A DNA stretch of 35,876 bases from Nitrospira sp. (GCA_013140455.1 JABFSU010000018.1:1-35876); one strand, 5' to 3'. Positions 6,271 to 14,331 are shown, numbered from the stretch's first letter. Numbers and translations: made by a program. Notes: generated by a model from the sequence alone, not told the origin.

Positions 6271-7932
6271 ATGCGTCGAACAGCATCGGGTTACGTAAGG
6301 GTGAGGGCTGTCAGCGGGACTCACGTCGTCTTTCTTGCATTCGATATGAAGGAATCGGATACGACGGGGCTCATGGGTTTTGCAATCCAACGTACTGATT
6401 TCATCGACGACGAAACTATCTGGCTGCGCGGCAACAAGACGTTTTCTAGTATTCGCCCTTCCACCGGTATCGAAGATGCCAGCAGTCGCGAGCATCCATT
6501 CCAGGCATTCCAGTGGGCGGATTATTCGGCTAAGCCGGGGTACAAGTACAAATACCGGGTGATTCCGATGTATGGCAGTCCCGGTGCATTGATCGAAAAG
6601 CCCGCGACCAGCGTCACGATCAAAACCGAACCGCTCACTGGCGCCAAGCACGACGTGCACTTTAACCGTGGTGCGATCGCCTCACAGGCATTCGCCAAGC
6701 GCTTCCCAGGAATGACACTTGATGAGGCCGGCGCACCCGCCTATGCGTGGCTCACGCGCGATCTGCTGCCCGGACTGCTGAGCTTCATCGGGAAGGCGAA
6801 GGGCCAGGCTTACAGTCTTCACGCCGCGATTTACGAATTGAAGTGGCCGGAAGTGCTGGTTGCATTGAAGGCGGCCAAAGCCTCCGGTGCGGACGTCACG
6901 ATCATTTATCACGGCAAAGACGACGAGACCGGCTTGGCCAACGACGAAGAAATCGCGAGGGCGCAAATCAAATCACTGTGTGTCCCACGCGTGAACGCCA
7001 AGCTGATGCATAACAAATTTATCGTGCTGAGCAAGAATGGCAAACCGGTTTCCGTTTGGACCGGTTCGACCAACTTCAGCCGGAATGCACTGTATGGTCA
7101 GCTCAACGTCGGGCATGCGATTCACGATAAGGCACTAGCCGCACGTTTTCTCGAATACTGGACGGAACTCAAAGGCGATCCGGCATCGAACGATCTGAAG
7201 GACTGGGCCGGGTCGAAGAATGCCTTGCCGCCGCCTGACGACTCCGACTCACTGACGCCGATCTTCTCGCCACACCGCGGGCGCGGCGTATTCGACTGGT
7301 GGATCGATCTGGCCAGTGAACCCAAGCCGCTGTTCATGACGTTCCCGTTCGGCATCGTCGCGGACTTCCGTCCCGTGTTTGACCAGAACGATGGGGTGTT
7401 ACGATTCGCATTGTTGGACAAGTACGTTAATGGTGGCAACGCGGCATCGCGAGCCGCTGCGATCGCCGATATCGAGCGCATTCGGCGCCACGAGAACATC
7501 GGCATGGCTCTAGGTACTAACATCTTTGTGGACTGGGTCGATGGCTGGCATCAGGAGGGCTCAGGGATCGGCGTGAATGTGAACTGGGTGCATACCAAGT
7601 TCATGCTCATCGACCCGCTCGGCAAGAAGCCTGTCACACTCACCGGCTCAGCCAATTTCAGTGAGGCCAGTGTCAATACCAACGATGAAAATATGGTGCT
7701 CATTCGCGGTGATTCACGTGTCGCGGATATCTACTTCGGTGAATTCATGCGTGTGTTCGCCCACCATCGGTTTCGTGAATCGGTGAAAAGGCACATCGAC
7801 CAATACGGCTCAGCCGCATTCAACACGTGGAAGCCGCAAGATTTGTTTGAGGACTGGCGGAAATGGGTGCCGGGGCATTTCAAGAAGAACTCAGAGCATG
7901 ACATCAAGCGGCGGTATTTCATTGGGAGCTAG
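6271..7932 (+). CDS. Phospholipase D-like protein with two HKD-type motifs
   Basis: A 553-residue member of the PLD superfamily (phosphodiesterases acting on phospholipids or nucleic acids). The N-terminal 110 residues look like a fibronectin III-like sandwich (LMGFAIQRTDF; FQWADYSAKPGYKYKYRV). Two catalytic repeats follow. The first reads HNKFIVLS (H247, K249) with Ser where the HKD Asp is expected, followed by TGSTNFS. The second, HTKFMLID (H441, K443, D448), is intact and followed by TGSANFS. No signal peptide is visible, so it is probably cytoplasmic, which fits a nuclease better than a secreted lipase. AGGAGG precedes the ATG. The position beside a toxin-antitoxin pair and a TIR-like gene suggests a defence or mobile-element role, by inference only. 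Confidence 0.88.
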   Translation: MRRTASGYVRVRAVSGTHVVFLAFDMKESDTTGLMGFAIQRTDFIDDETIWLRGNKTFSSIRPSTGIEDASSREHPFQAFQWADYSAKPGYKYKYRVIPMYGSPGALIEKPATSVTIKTEPLTGAKHDVHFNRGAIASQAFAKRFPGMTLDEAGAPAYAWLTRDLLPGLLSFIGKAKGQAYSLHAAIYELKWPEVLVALKAAKASGADVTIIYHGKDDETGLANDEEIARAQIKSLCVPRVNAKLMHNKFIVLSKNGKPVSVWTGSTNFSRNALYGQLNVGHAIHDKALAARFLEYWTELKGDPASNDLKDWAGSKNALPPPDDSDSLTPIFSPHRGRGVFDWWIDLASEPKPLFMTFPFGIVADFRPVFDQNDGVLRFALLDKYVNGGNAASRAAAIADIERIRRHENIGMALGTNIFVDWVDGWHQEGSGIGVNVNWVHTKFMLIDPLGKKPVTLTGSANFSEASVNTNDENMVLIRGDSRVADIYFGEFMRVFAHHRFRESVKRHIDQYGSAAFNTWKPQDLFEDWRKWVPGHFKKNSEHDIKRRYFIGS

Positions 7933-7954
7933 GAGTAGTAATCGGCGGAGCGCT

Positions 7955-8026
7955 AAACGGGACCTTCTGAATTTCTGTGGGAGACAGTTTGTTTCTCGTA
8001 ACAAGAAAATCAGAATGTCTCCGTTA
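7955..8026. repeat. Cloverleaf-like palindromic repeat (REP/RAYT-type)
   Basis: An imperfect inverted repeat of about 23 bp brackets a short core. The left arm is AAACGGGACCTTCTGAATTT and the right arm, on the other strand, reads TAACGGAGACATTCTGATTT. Inside are two smaller hairpins, CTGTGGGAGACAG and TTGTTTCTCGTAACAA, so the single strand could fold as a three-way junction. Such structures are typical of REP sequences mobilised by IS200-like (RAYT) transposases. No transposase gene is present here. Confidence 0.6.
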
Positions 8027-8069
8027 ATTCCGTCCATCCTGAATTCGGGCTGAACCCCGGCGAATTAAT

Positions 8070-9050
8070 ATGGCAAATACTATCTTCTATTCCTGGCAGA
8101 GCGATTCTTCGCCGAAGGTAAATAGGATTTTTATTCGAGAATGTCTTTTGCGAGTTTTGAAAAAGCTTAACAAGGATTTGGATATTCAAGATGCAATCCG
8201 CCTCGACCATGATACTGCCGGTATCCCAGGAACACCTGATGTTGCGAACGTGATCTTTGGCAAGATCAGAGAGGCGGGAGTTGTTGTTGCAGACCTCACA
8301 TTATGCTCGACATCTGATGAGAATAAACGATCACCGAATCCAAATGTGTTGATTGAGCTAGGCTATGCCTTTAGTGCGATTAGCGATGCCAGAGTAGTTG
8401 GAGTCATGAATACAGCATTTGGTACTGCGCAAGAGCTTCCGTTTGACTTGGCGCATAAACGGTGGCCCGTCAGGTATTCGCTAACTGATGTCGACTTGGA
8501 GGATAAAGAGAAGAAAGAGAAGGAACGGGAAAAGCTCACGAATGATCTCTTTACCGCTATCCGCCTTGTTTTGCATGCAGCCTCAGAACCTTCGCCTGCC
8601 CTGCCCCGCCTTAGCGGCACGCCTTCTTTGACTTATATTGAACAGACCATTTTACATTCTGACCCTCAAGAAGGCTGGGAGTGTGTATCGAATGGTGTTT
8701 CATCAGTAAGAATTAATAAAACAGATGTAAATCTTCGACTTGAGATGACATATGCCGATGGGGGTATTCAGCGAGAATTTTTTAAAGCAGACTGGGCGAA
8801 TCGCCACCCTGATCCATCTGCAACGGGTTATTGGTGTGACATCTACTACGGCTCGACTCAAGTATTTAGGACGATCCTAGTTTCTGTCGATGGTGGACGA
8901 GCACTACTGCCGGTGCCAAGGCAGCAGGGGGTTGAGGGAAAGATGACCGAAGTGCTTTTATATGATTATCGCATTGCCCAACTATTTGATTCACTGGGAA
9001 CGGTAGATGAGTATATGAGACGGTCAGGATTGAGTATTGCGTTTCGGTGA
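8070..9050 (+). CDS. TIR-like (Cap12/NDT-like) domain protein with unknown C-terminal domain
   Basis: A 326-residue soluble protein. Residues 1-130 form a flavodoxin-like TIR or nucleoside-deoxyribosyltransferase-like domain: it begins IFYSWQSDSSP, continues VVVADLTLCS, and has NPNVLIELGYA, in which E96 is in the position of the catalytic Glu of NAD-cleaving TIR/NDT enzymes. A charged helix (DKEKKEKEREKL, about 147-158) joins it to a C-terminal region (about 185-326) I do not recognise. TIR-like domains of this type serve as NADase effectors in anti-phage systems; that function is inferred. No Shine-Dalgarno site precedes the ATG. The gene is A+T-richer than its surroundings and is bracketed by REP-like sequence, which suggests transfer. 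Confidence 0.78.
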   Translation: MANTIFYSWQSDSSPKVNRIFIRECLLRVLKKLNKDLDIQDAIRLDHDTAGIPGTPDVANVIFGKIREAGVVVADLTLCSTSDENKRSPNPNVLIELGYAFSAISDARVVGVMNTAFGTAQELPFDLAHKRWPVRYSLTDVDLEDKEKKEKEREKLTNDLFTAIRLVLHAASEPSPALPRLSGTPSLTYIEQTILHSDPQEGWECVSNGVSSVRINKTDVNLRLEMTYADGGIQREFFKADWANRHPDPSATGYWCDIYYGSTQVFRTILVSVDGGRALLPVPRQQGVEGKMTEVLLYDYRIAQLFDSLGTVDEYMRRSGLSIAFR

Positions 9051-9088
9051 CGAGATAAACCTCCGAGGCTCTGGGAACATGGGAGGGC

Positions 9089-9110
9089 GTAAAGGGGGAC
9101 ATTCTGAGCT
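9089..9110 (+). repeat. Half copy of the REP-like repeat arm
   Basis: The segment AAAGGGGGACATTCTGAGCT shares the core GGxGACATTCTGA with the arm of the palindrome at 7955-8026. It lies 39 bp beyond the stop codon of the TIR-like gene. It is followed by ACCCCACTTTCGTGGACACC (9112-9131), which looks like the end of another insertion sequence, perhaps IS3-like; I am unsure of that second assignment. Confidence 0.45.
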
Positions 9111-9165
9111 AACCCCACTTTCGTGGACACCTTAAAAAGGGAACAATGTGAGCTGGCCACTCTAA

Positions 9166-9228
9166 GTGACTGAATTTGAGTTCCGCTATAACAACCGGCT
9201 CAACAAGGATATCTTTGGCGTGCCATAG
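9166..9228 (+). pseudogene. Transposase C-terminal remnant (IS1595/ISXO2-like)
   Basis: The last 20 codons of what looks like a transposase remain: TEFEFRYNNRLNKDIFGVP followed by TAG. The pattern F-F-RYNNR near the C-terminus is typical of IS1595/ISXO2-family DDE transposases. A stop codon directly precedes the fragment in frame and the rest of the gene is missing, so it cannot be functional. It marks past insertion in this islet. Confidence 0.5.
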
Positions 9229-9316
9229 CAGGATGCTGAAGCGAGCACAAAAGAAAGGCTCGACTCAGCAAGTAAATATCTTCAAATCACTCAGAAGTTA
9301 ACAAGAGGTCCATCCC

Positions 9317-10177
9317 TTGCCAAGCGAACAGGATAGCGGCACAGATAAACAATGTCTCCACGACGCGCAGGTTATGAATGCCAGTCCTATTGAGTCTAAG
9401 CCAGTTGAACCATCTGCCCCTGATGCAACAGCCAGCATCGTAATAGAAGAAACAAAAGATCCCCATATACATAAAGAGATAAACAAAAACCATACACCCA
9501 TACCCAGCATAGATGAGGAGTCTCTCCTTAACCGCATTCGCAAAACCGACCGATGGATGATTCTTCTTACCGCTGTAATTGCTGGAACTGGCATTCTTGG
9601 ATGGGTGGTAACGTGCAAGCAGCTGAATGCCATGAATGAGTCCAACCGTATCAACCGTGATGCCTTGGTTTCTGTTCAGCGGGCCTTTGTGTTCCCAAAA
9701 CCACAGATCATTGGAGCGATGCGTGACGCTAAAGGAAACATTACTCTGCTCTCTTTTGCGGTTGATTGGGAAAATTCCGGAAGTACCCCGACCAAAGACT
9801 TGACTGTCAATATTGATAGCAAAGCGTTTGACGCTCCTCCCAAAGGGGACATGTTTCCTGATAACACGCGGAATCTTGACAACTCGCTTATTCTTGGCCC
9901 AAAGGCGACTATTTCTAGCGATTCCACTAGGGTATTCGGGGAAGAGCTGAAATCTTTCCAAGACGGCAAAAAGTTTTTGTTTGTGTGGGGGCGCGCTAGA
10001 TATAGAGACATTTTCACCGACACAGCCATTCATAGGACGAGGTTCGTCTATGAAGTTTCCTGGAATAAGCAAGCTGGCGCTCCCATAATCATGCATTACC
10101 ATATGTTCAATTGCGCCGACGAAGAATGCGACCATCAGGAACAGGAAGAGGCTGCCAGTCGTCAGCCAGCAAAGTAG
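9317..10177 (+). CDS. Single-pass membrane protein of unknown function
   Basis: A 286-residue protein I do not recognise. Residues 1-70 are polar and probably disordered. One transmembrane helix follows at about 76-94 (WMILLTAVIAGTGILGWVV), then a short amphipathic helix (QLNAMNESNRINRDAL) and a beta-rich soluble domain (about 115-260), where VQRAFVF and DWENSGSTPTKDL recall the Ig-like outer domains of many accessory-island proteins. The charged tail includes DEECDHQEQEE. I used the TTG at 9317, preceded by AGAGGT; an ATG at 9374 is the alternative. Base composition is A+T-rich like the TIR-like gene. It may be horizontally acquired cargo. Confidence 0.75.
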   Translation: MPSEQDSGTDKQCLHDAQVMNASPIESKPVEPSAPDATASIVIEETKDPHIHKEINKNHTPIPSIDEESLLNRIRKTDRWMILLTAVIAGTGILGWVVTCKQLNAMNESNRINRDALVSVQRAFVFPKPQIIGAMRDAKGNITLLSFAVDWENSGSTPTKDLTVNIDSKAFDAPPKGDMFPDNTRNLDNSLILGPKATISSDSTRVFGEELKSFQDGKKFLFVWGRARYRDIFTDTAIHRTRFVYEVSWNKQAGAPIIMHYHMFNCADEECDHQEQEEAASRQPAK

Positions 10178-10241
10178 ACCGTACCTCTTAAAGTCAAGTT
10201 ATGGATAATTGCCTGAGTTAGATCCTCCATAGGAGTAATTT

Positions 10242-10712
10242 ATGGAAGCACCAAGACCTCCACTACCCCCGTTCGATGCAACGACTGCCGCTCAAAAAGT
10301 CCGCATGGCCGAAGATGCCTGGAACACACGCGACCCTCAGCGAGTGGCCCTGGCGTATACGCCGAATAGTGTCTGGCGCAATCGCGCAGAGTTTCTTGCC
10401 GGTCGTGACGCCATCGTGCAGTTCCTGACGAGGAAATGGAGCAAGGAGCTGGACTATCGGCTCATTAAGGAGCTGTGGGCGTTTCACGGCGATCGGATTG
10501 CGGTTCGTTTCGCCTATGAGTGGCATGACGATGCCGGGAACTGGTTCCGGTCCTACGGCAATGAAAACTGGGAATTCGACGAACATGGGTTCATGCGCCG
10601 TCGCATCGCCAGCATCAACGATCTGCCGATTTCTGAGGCGGATCGGAAGTTTCACTGGCCGCTGGGGCGTCGTCCGGACGCGCATCCTGGACTTTCCGAC
10701 CTGGGCCTCTAG
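10242..10712 (+). CDS. NTF2-like (DUF1348) protein
   Basis: A 156-residue soluble protein of the DUF1348/SnoaL-like branch of the NTF2 fold. The segments [41 protein letters not shown] and [21 protein letters not shown] match that family closely. NTF2-like folds form a cone with a ligand pocket, and members range from isomerases to binding proteins; the substrate of this branch is not known. TAGGAG stands six to eight bases before the ATG. Base composition returns to the high-G+C chromosomal norm here, which marks the right edge of the A+T-rich islet. Confidence 0.88.
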   Translation: MEAPRPPLPPFDATTAAQKVRMAEDAWNTRDPQRVALAYTPNSVWRNRAEFLAGRDAIVQFLTRKWSKELDYRLIKELWAFHGDRIAVRFAYEWHDDAGNWFRSYGNENWEFDEHGFMRRRIASINDLPISEADRKFHWPLGRRPDAHPGLSDLGL

Positions 10713-10871
10713 CTTGCTCGAGGTCGATTGGTTTGGAGTGTCGTCAGGTTTCGGGGTCTGGCGCTGGTCCTTTTTGCAGGTCAGGCGTGAGGTGTGAGTT
10801 CTGTAGGGCTTCAGAGGCCATTGATTTGTGAACATTCGATCGAGCGGGGTCAGCATGAGCAGGGGGGTGCT

Positions 10872-11690
10872 ATGGGAACAGAAGGTCTGATTCGTGTGGG
10901 TGCGTACCTCTCCGTGCTGGTCATCATGGCCACCTGGGAGTTGCTGGCTCCGCGCCGGCCGCTGACGGCTTCAAAACTCTGCCGCTGGGGCGGGAATCTC
11001 ACGATCGTGATCTTGAATACGGTCATCGCGCGGCTGTTCTTCATGGGCGGGGTTGTGGCGGTGGCGGCGATGGGGCAAGAACGGGGCTGGGGACTCTTGA
11101 ATCTTATCGAAGGCCCGGTGTGGCTAGAGGTCGCCATCGCCATCGTGGCGCTCGACTTCATCATCTACTGGCAGCATCAGGTTTTCCACTACGTGCCGAT
11201 TCTCTGGCGGTTTCACATGATGCATCACTCCGACCTGGATCTCGATGTATCGAGTGGCGTGCGTTTTCATCCTGTCGAAATCGTGACCTCGACGATGGTG
11301 AAGGCCGCTGCGGTGCTGGCGTTGGGGGTTGCTCCGATGGCCGTGGTTATCTTTGAGATCGTGCTGAATGCGACAGCCTTGTTCAATCACAGCAATGTGC
11401 AGATGCCCGTGAGTCTTGATCGCGTCCTCCGGTGGTTCGTCGTGACGCCGGACATGCATCGCATTCACCATTCGGTGGATGTGCGCGAAACCAACAGCAA
11501 TTACGGATTCAATGTGCCCTGGTGGGACCGGCTGTTCGGAACCTACTGTGCGGAACCGGCCCTAGGGCAACTGGGGATGAAGATCGGCCTCGAACATCTC
11601 GGCCCCCCGGTCTGCTTGAACCTGTTCATGATGTTGCGGTTCCCGTTCGTGGCCCAGCTAGGGAGCTACGCCGGACGACCTCAATCGTGA
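10872..11690 (+). CDS. Sterol desaturase / fatty acid hydroxylase family protein
   Basis: A 272-residue integral membrane non-haem di-iron enzyme. The three histidine clusters of the family are present: HQVFH (102-106), HMMHH (115-119) and HRIHH (196-200), with additional His residues in RFHPVE and FNHS. About five hydrophobic segments surround them. These enzymes hydroxylate or desaturate lipid chains in the membrane using oxygen; the substrate here is unknown. I placed the start at the ATG at 10872 (AGGGGG upstream), because the longer version from 10794 adds a polar stretch not seen in the family. Confidence 0.9.
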   Translation: MGTEGLIRVGAYLSVLVIMATWELLAPRRPLTASKLCRWGGNLTIVILNTVIARLFFMGGVVAVAAMGQERGWGLLNLIEGPVWLEVAIAIVALDFIIYWQHQVFHYVPILWRFHMMHHSDLDLDVSSGVRFHPVEIVTSTMVKAAAVLALGVAPMAVVIFEIVLNATALFNHSNVQMPVSLDRVLRWFVVTPDMHRIHHSVDVRETNSNYGFNVPWWDRLFGTYCAEPALGQLGMKIGLEHLGPPVCLNLFMMLRFPFVAQLGSYAGRPQS

Positions 11691-11773
11691 GGTTCTTCAG
11701 CGAATATCTCTCGATCTAGCGGGATGTCGATCGCCTCTCCCCCGCGCAGATAGATTCTTGTACAATCGATTCT

Positions 11774-12136
11774 ATGCATGAGTTCTTGCTGGTGCTGGCC
11801 AGTCTGGCCGGGGTGGTGGTGATTGGCTTCATTGCGAAGGCGATCACACCGGAGATCATGATCGAATTCGGCCTGTGGATCCTGGCCGGAGGCTTGCTGA
11901 TCGGGATTCCGGCAGGGTTGTGGTATCACGTGGTGTTGTATCGCGCACTCAAGCGGCGGATGACGCTGCCGTCATGGTGGTGGCGGAGGCCGGTTGAGTT
12001 GCATGATCGGCTCACGCCGGCCGAATTCCAGCCGGTTCGTCCCTGGTTCGTGGCAGGCGCTGTCGGTTTCGTCCTCTGCTGTGTCGGCGGCATCGCCGCG
12101 ATTGCAGGGTTATCGATCGGGCAGTTCTCTCCGTAA
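11774..12136 (+). CDS. Small membrane protein of unknown function
   Basis: A 120-residue protein with three predicted membrane helices (about 3-21, 33-55 and 92-112) and a basic loop between the second and third (RALKRRMTLPSWWWRRP). The Trp/Arg-rich loop probably lies on the cytoplasmic side. I do not recognise a family. It stands 83 bp after the hydroxylase gene and 32 bp before the next gene on the same strand. Confidence 0.7.
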   Translation: MHEFLLVLASLAGVVVIGFIAKAITPEIMIEFGLWILAGGLLIGIPAGLWYHVVLYRALKRRMTLPSWWWRRPVELHDRLTPAEFQPVRPWFVAGAVGFVLCCVGGIAAIAGLSIGQFSP

Positions 12137-12168
12137 CGCGAATCTCCTGTGATCGAGATGGAGTGATT

Positions 12169-12996
12169 ATGCAGAAGCAGGTTCCGCCGAGAATCTACTG
12201 CATTCCTGCGACTGAGGCGCCGGTGGTCGCAGTGTTTCGTCGGGGCCCGTCGAACTGGGCGCATGTAGGCCGGTGGGATTTGGCTGCGGGGCGCTATGAA
12301 CCGGGAGCCTGGCTCGGCGGCCGTCTTTTCCCGCGGCGATCCGATCTTTCTCCTGACGGACAGTATCTCTGCTACTTCGCCCACAAACCCGGCGCAACCT
12401 GGGAGCAGGGTGAGGCCTACGTCGCTGTCTCAAAGCTGCCCTGGCTCACGGCTCTTCATTCCTTTCCGACCTGCGGCACCTGGACGCGCGGGTACTGCTT
12501 CACAGAAGACGGCGAGACCGACGACTCGCAGGGCGCAGCGCTGCCGATTCCGTATGGCTTGCGTTCCATCCCGGCCATCCAATTTGCTAATGAACGGCGC
12601 CGCGGATGGATGGAGGCGTCGGATTCGCCTGTGCGCGATCCGTCGGACATGTGGGATGAACGCCGCAATGTCCGCCTGCGGAAGCCACAGCCCAACGGCG
12701 CGCGTATCTTGTGCGTGGAAAGTCTGGGATGGGCGGGCGGAGAATTCGGTGTTGAGCAGGCGGTGGATGGTCTGCGGGTTCGCTACTCGCTCGAAGCGAA
12801 CGGCGAACTTAAATTGCTCGACGATCTCCAATGGGCGGATTGGAGCCGCGAGGGGCATGTGCTCGTCGCGACGCGAGCCGGTCAGTTACAAGTGCGACGT
12901 CTTGACGGTGGCCGCTCTGACATCGTGTCTGAAGTGGATCTCTCTAGCCTCGAACCGAATCCCATCGCCGCACCTTCCTGGGCCCAACGCTGGTAG
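12169..12996 (+). CDS. Hypothetical protein, possible partial beta-propeller
   Basis: A 275-residue soluble protein. The start is the ATG at 12169 with GGAG five bases upstream; GTG at 12163 is in frame but inside that site. Repeated strand patterns such as GRLFPRRSDLSPDGQYLCYFA, LQWADWSREGHVLVATRAGQLQVRRLDG resemble blades of TolB/WD40-like propellers, although the protein is short for a full propeller. No signal peptide is visible. I know similar proteins only as hypotheticals. Function unknown. Confidence 0.75.
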   Translation: MQKQVPPRIYCIPATEAPVVAVFRRGPSNWAHVGRWDLAAGRYEPGAWLGGRLFPRRSDLSPDGQYLCYFAHKPGATWEQGEAYVAVSKLPWLTALHSFPTCGTWTRGYCFTEDGETDDSQGAALPIPYGLRSIPAIQFANERRRGWMEASDSPVRDPSDMWDERRNVRLRKPQPNGARILCVESLGWAGGEFGVEQAVDGLRVRYSLEANGELKLLDDLQWADWSREGHVLVATRAGQLQVRRLDGGRSDIVSEVDLSSLEPNPIAAPSWAQRW

Positions 12997-13055
12997 CTGG
13001 TGCATCTCTTCTCCGGTCTTATTGTGTTGCCGCATGCATGGAAAGGAAACGGACA

Positions 13056-13072
13056 GGAATCATCCGGATTCC
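13056..13072. terminator. Hairpin between convergent genes
   Basis: A perfect 6-bp stem, GGAATC-ATCCG-GATTCC, lies between the convergent genes ending at 12996 and 13090. The flanking GACA and TGTC can pair further. TCTTTG follows on the plus strand, a weak T-tract. It could end both transcripts. Confidence 0.35.
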
Positions 13073-13089
13073 CACCCTGTCTTTGAAAA

Positions 13090-13437
13090 TCATTGCGTGA
13101 CGGTCACAGTGACCGTGTCCGACGAGGTTCCTTGATCTTTGTGATCGTGACCCGCGATTTTTACTGTGATCTCATGATCTCCTTTCGGCACATCCGTAAA
13201 GGTTCCTTTGAACCCTTTCTGGTACGAGCCATCTAAATAGACGTGCGCGTGGCTTCCGTGGGGGGCGCCCACAATAGCGTAAGTGAGGTCGAACGTTGGC
13301 GTAACAGTCTCGCCAGTGTGAGGCGTAGTAATTGTAATGGTCGGCGCCTGTTGCGCGCTGACAGTGGATGCGAGTGCCGGGGAGAACAGCACCACGATGC
13401 TGCATAAAAACGTGAACCATGCGGTCGAGCGTTGCAT
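13090..13437 (-). CDS. Small secreted Ig-like domain protein
   Basis: A 115-residue exported protein. A signal peptide (hydrophobic WFTFLCSIVVLFSPALA, cleavage likely after VSAQ) precedes one beta-sandwich domain of about 85 residues: ITITTPHTGETVTPTFDLTY, a GSHAHVYLDG loop, and an edge DVPKGDHEITVKIAGHDH. The HAHVYLDG motif, with its several His residues, recalls DUF4399-like and Ig-like periplasmic domains, and may bind a metal, but this is inference. AGAAGG lies six bases before the ATG. It stands 18 bp downstream of the MOSC gene on the same strand, so the two may be one transcript. Confidence 0.78.
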   Translation of the reverse strand: MQRSTAWFTFLCSIVVLFSPALASTVSAQQAPTITITTPHTGETVTPTFDLTYAIVGAPHGSHAHVYLDGSYQKGFKGTFTDVPKGDHEITVKIAGHDHKDQGTSSDTVTVTVTQ

Positions 13438-13455
13438 ACGGACCTTCTGTGCTGA

Positions 13456-14289
13456 TTATGATGCGAATACGACTTGATCGCCTCGGCGGACGCGGCCTGG
13501 CCGCGCGACGGTGGCATAGACGCCGACGGCGGATTGATTGTGCTTCACGGCGGTCCGAAGAATGCCGGGATCTTCAGGCAGATCTCCCTGCGGCAGCGTG
13601 GTCATTACGCAGCGAGCGCAAGGTCCTGTAATCTTGAGGATGAGATCGTTCCCGATCGTCACGGTGCGGCCGACCCACGCATTCTCGATAAACCCGGTCT
13701 TTTCGGTTTGGGAGGCGATGACGAGGTTGGGGCGAAAGCGGCGGATTTCGAACCGGCCGGCGGGATACTCCCTTCGCAGTGCATCAAGGGTGGCTGTCGT
13801 CATCACGTGAATGGGCGCGCCGTCGAAGAAGGTCCCTTCCGGCATCGTTTCGTGTGTAACCTCATTCTGTCGGGCTTGCCCGGGAATGTCTGTCCAGTAT
13901 TGTTCAAGGGTTGCACCGGCGGGGGTAACGCTCGTGAGATGAACGTCGCGGCCCAACAGAAGAGAGAGTTGCGCATCCAGTTCGGCATTCCCGGCCGATA
14001 TCGTGCGGCCATCCGGGAGCATGACACGGATTGGAGCCGATGCGTCGTTCTGGAGGGGGGCAAGAGTCCATTGGGCGCGGCAGTCGAATAATCGGCCCCA
14101 TTTTCTTGGATGCTTGGCGCTTGCGACCGTCCCGGTCAACGAATCGATGACGGCATAGGCACGATCCCCCAACATTCCGCGCGCCGTGATGTCGGCGGCC
14201 GTCATTTCTTCTCCCATCATCGATTTGACGGGATATCGCCAGATGGCCGCGATCGTGCCAATTCCGGTATGCTGCGATTCGGTCATCAT
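13456..14289 (-). CDS. MOSC domain protein (YcbX-like)
   Basis: A 277-residue protein with an N-terminal MOSC_N beta-barrel (about 10-110; IGTIAAIWRYPVKSMMGEE, GDRAYAVID) and a C-terminal MOSC domain (about 115-275). The signature GPCARCVMTTLPQGDL carries the Cys that binds the molybdenum cofactor in YcbX and mARC enzymes, which reduce N-hydroxylated compounds. I chose the tandem ATG at 14289 because AGGAGG lies upstream, though at a long ten-base spacing; the frame is open further to 14484, without support. It is divergent from the LysR regulator, which may control it. Confidence 0.88.
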   Translation of the reverse strand: MMTESQHTGIGTIAAIWRYPVKSMMGEEMTAADITARGMLGDRAYAVIDSLTGTVASAKHPRKWGRLFDCRAQWTLAPLQNDASAPIRVMLPDGRTISAGNAELDAQLSLLLGRDVHLTSVTPAGATLEQYWTDIPGQARQNEVTHETMPEGTFFDGAPIHVMTTATLDALRREYPAGRFEIRRFRPNLVIASQTEKTGFIENAWVGRTVTIGNDLILKITGPCARCVMTTLPQGDLPEDPGILRTAVKHNQSAVGVYATVARPGRVRRGDQVVFAS

Positions 14290-14317
14290 CGGTGTTCTTC
14301 CTCCTGTTGCTGAATAC

Positions 14318-14331
14318 GTGTGGCGGCACAC
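14318..14331. promoter_or_regulatory. Candidate operator between MOSC and LysR genes
   Basis: A perfect palindrome GTGTG-GCGG-CACAC lies in the 117-bp space between the two divergent starts, 29 bp before the MOSC gene. LysR proteins usually bind imperfect palindromes in exactly such spaces. It does not fit the strict T-N11-A pattern, so this is tentative. Confidence 0.3.

Noticed and set aside
9287-10135. Minus-strand open frame of 282 codons opposite the single-pass membrane protein
   Set aside because: Composition is odd, it shows no family pattern and no ribosome-binding site. The plus-strand frame has a proper transmembrane helix and soluble domain, so it is preferred, although both are unassigned.
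5044-10177. Complete known defence system (CBASS, Pycsar, Thoeris or BREX)
   Set aside because: No cyclase, ThsA-like or BREX core gene is present; only single TIR-like and PLD-like genes and a toxin-antitoxin pair are seen.
12296-13135. Plus-strand open frame of 279 codons overlapping the propeller-like gene in another frame
   Set aside because: Arg/Ser-rich shadow composition, no ribosome-binding site, and it runs into the end of the convergent secreted-protein gene.
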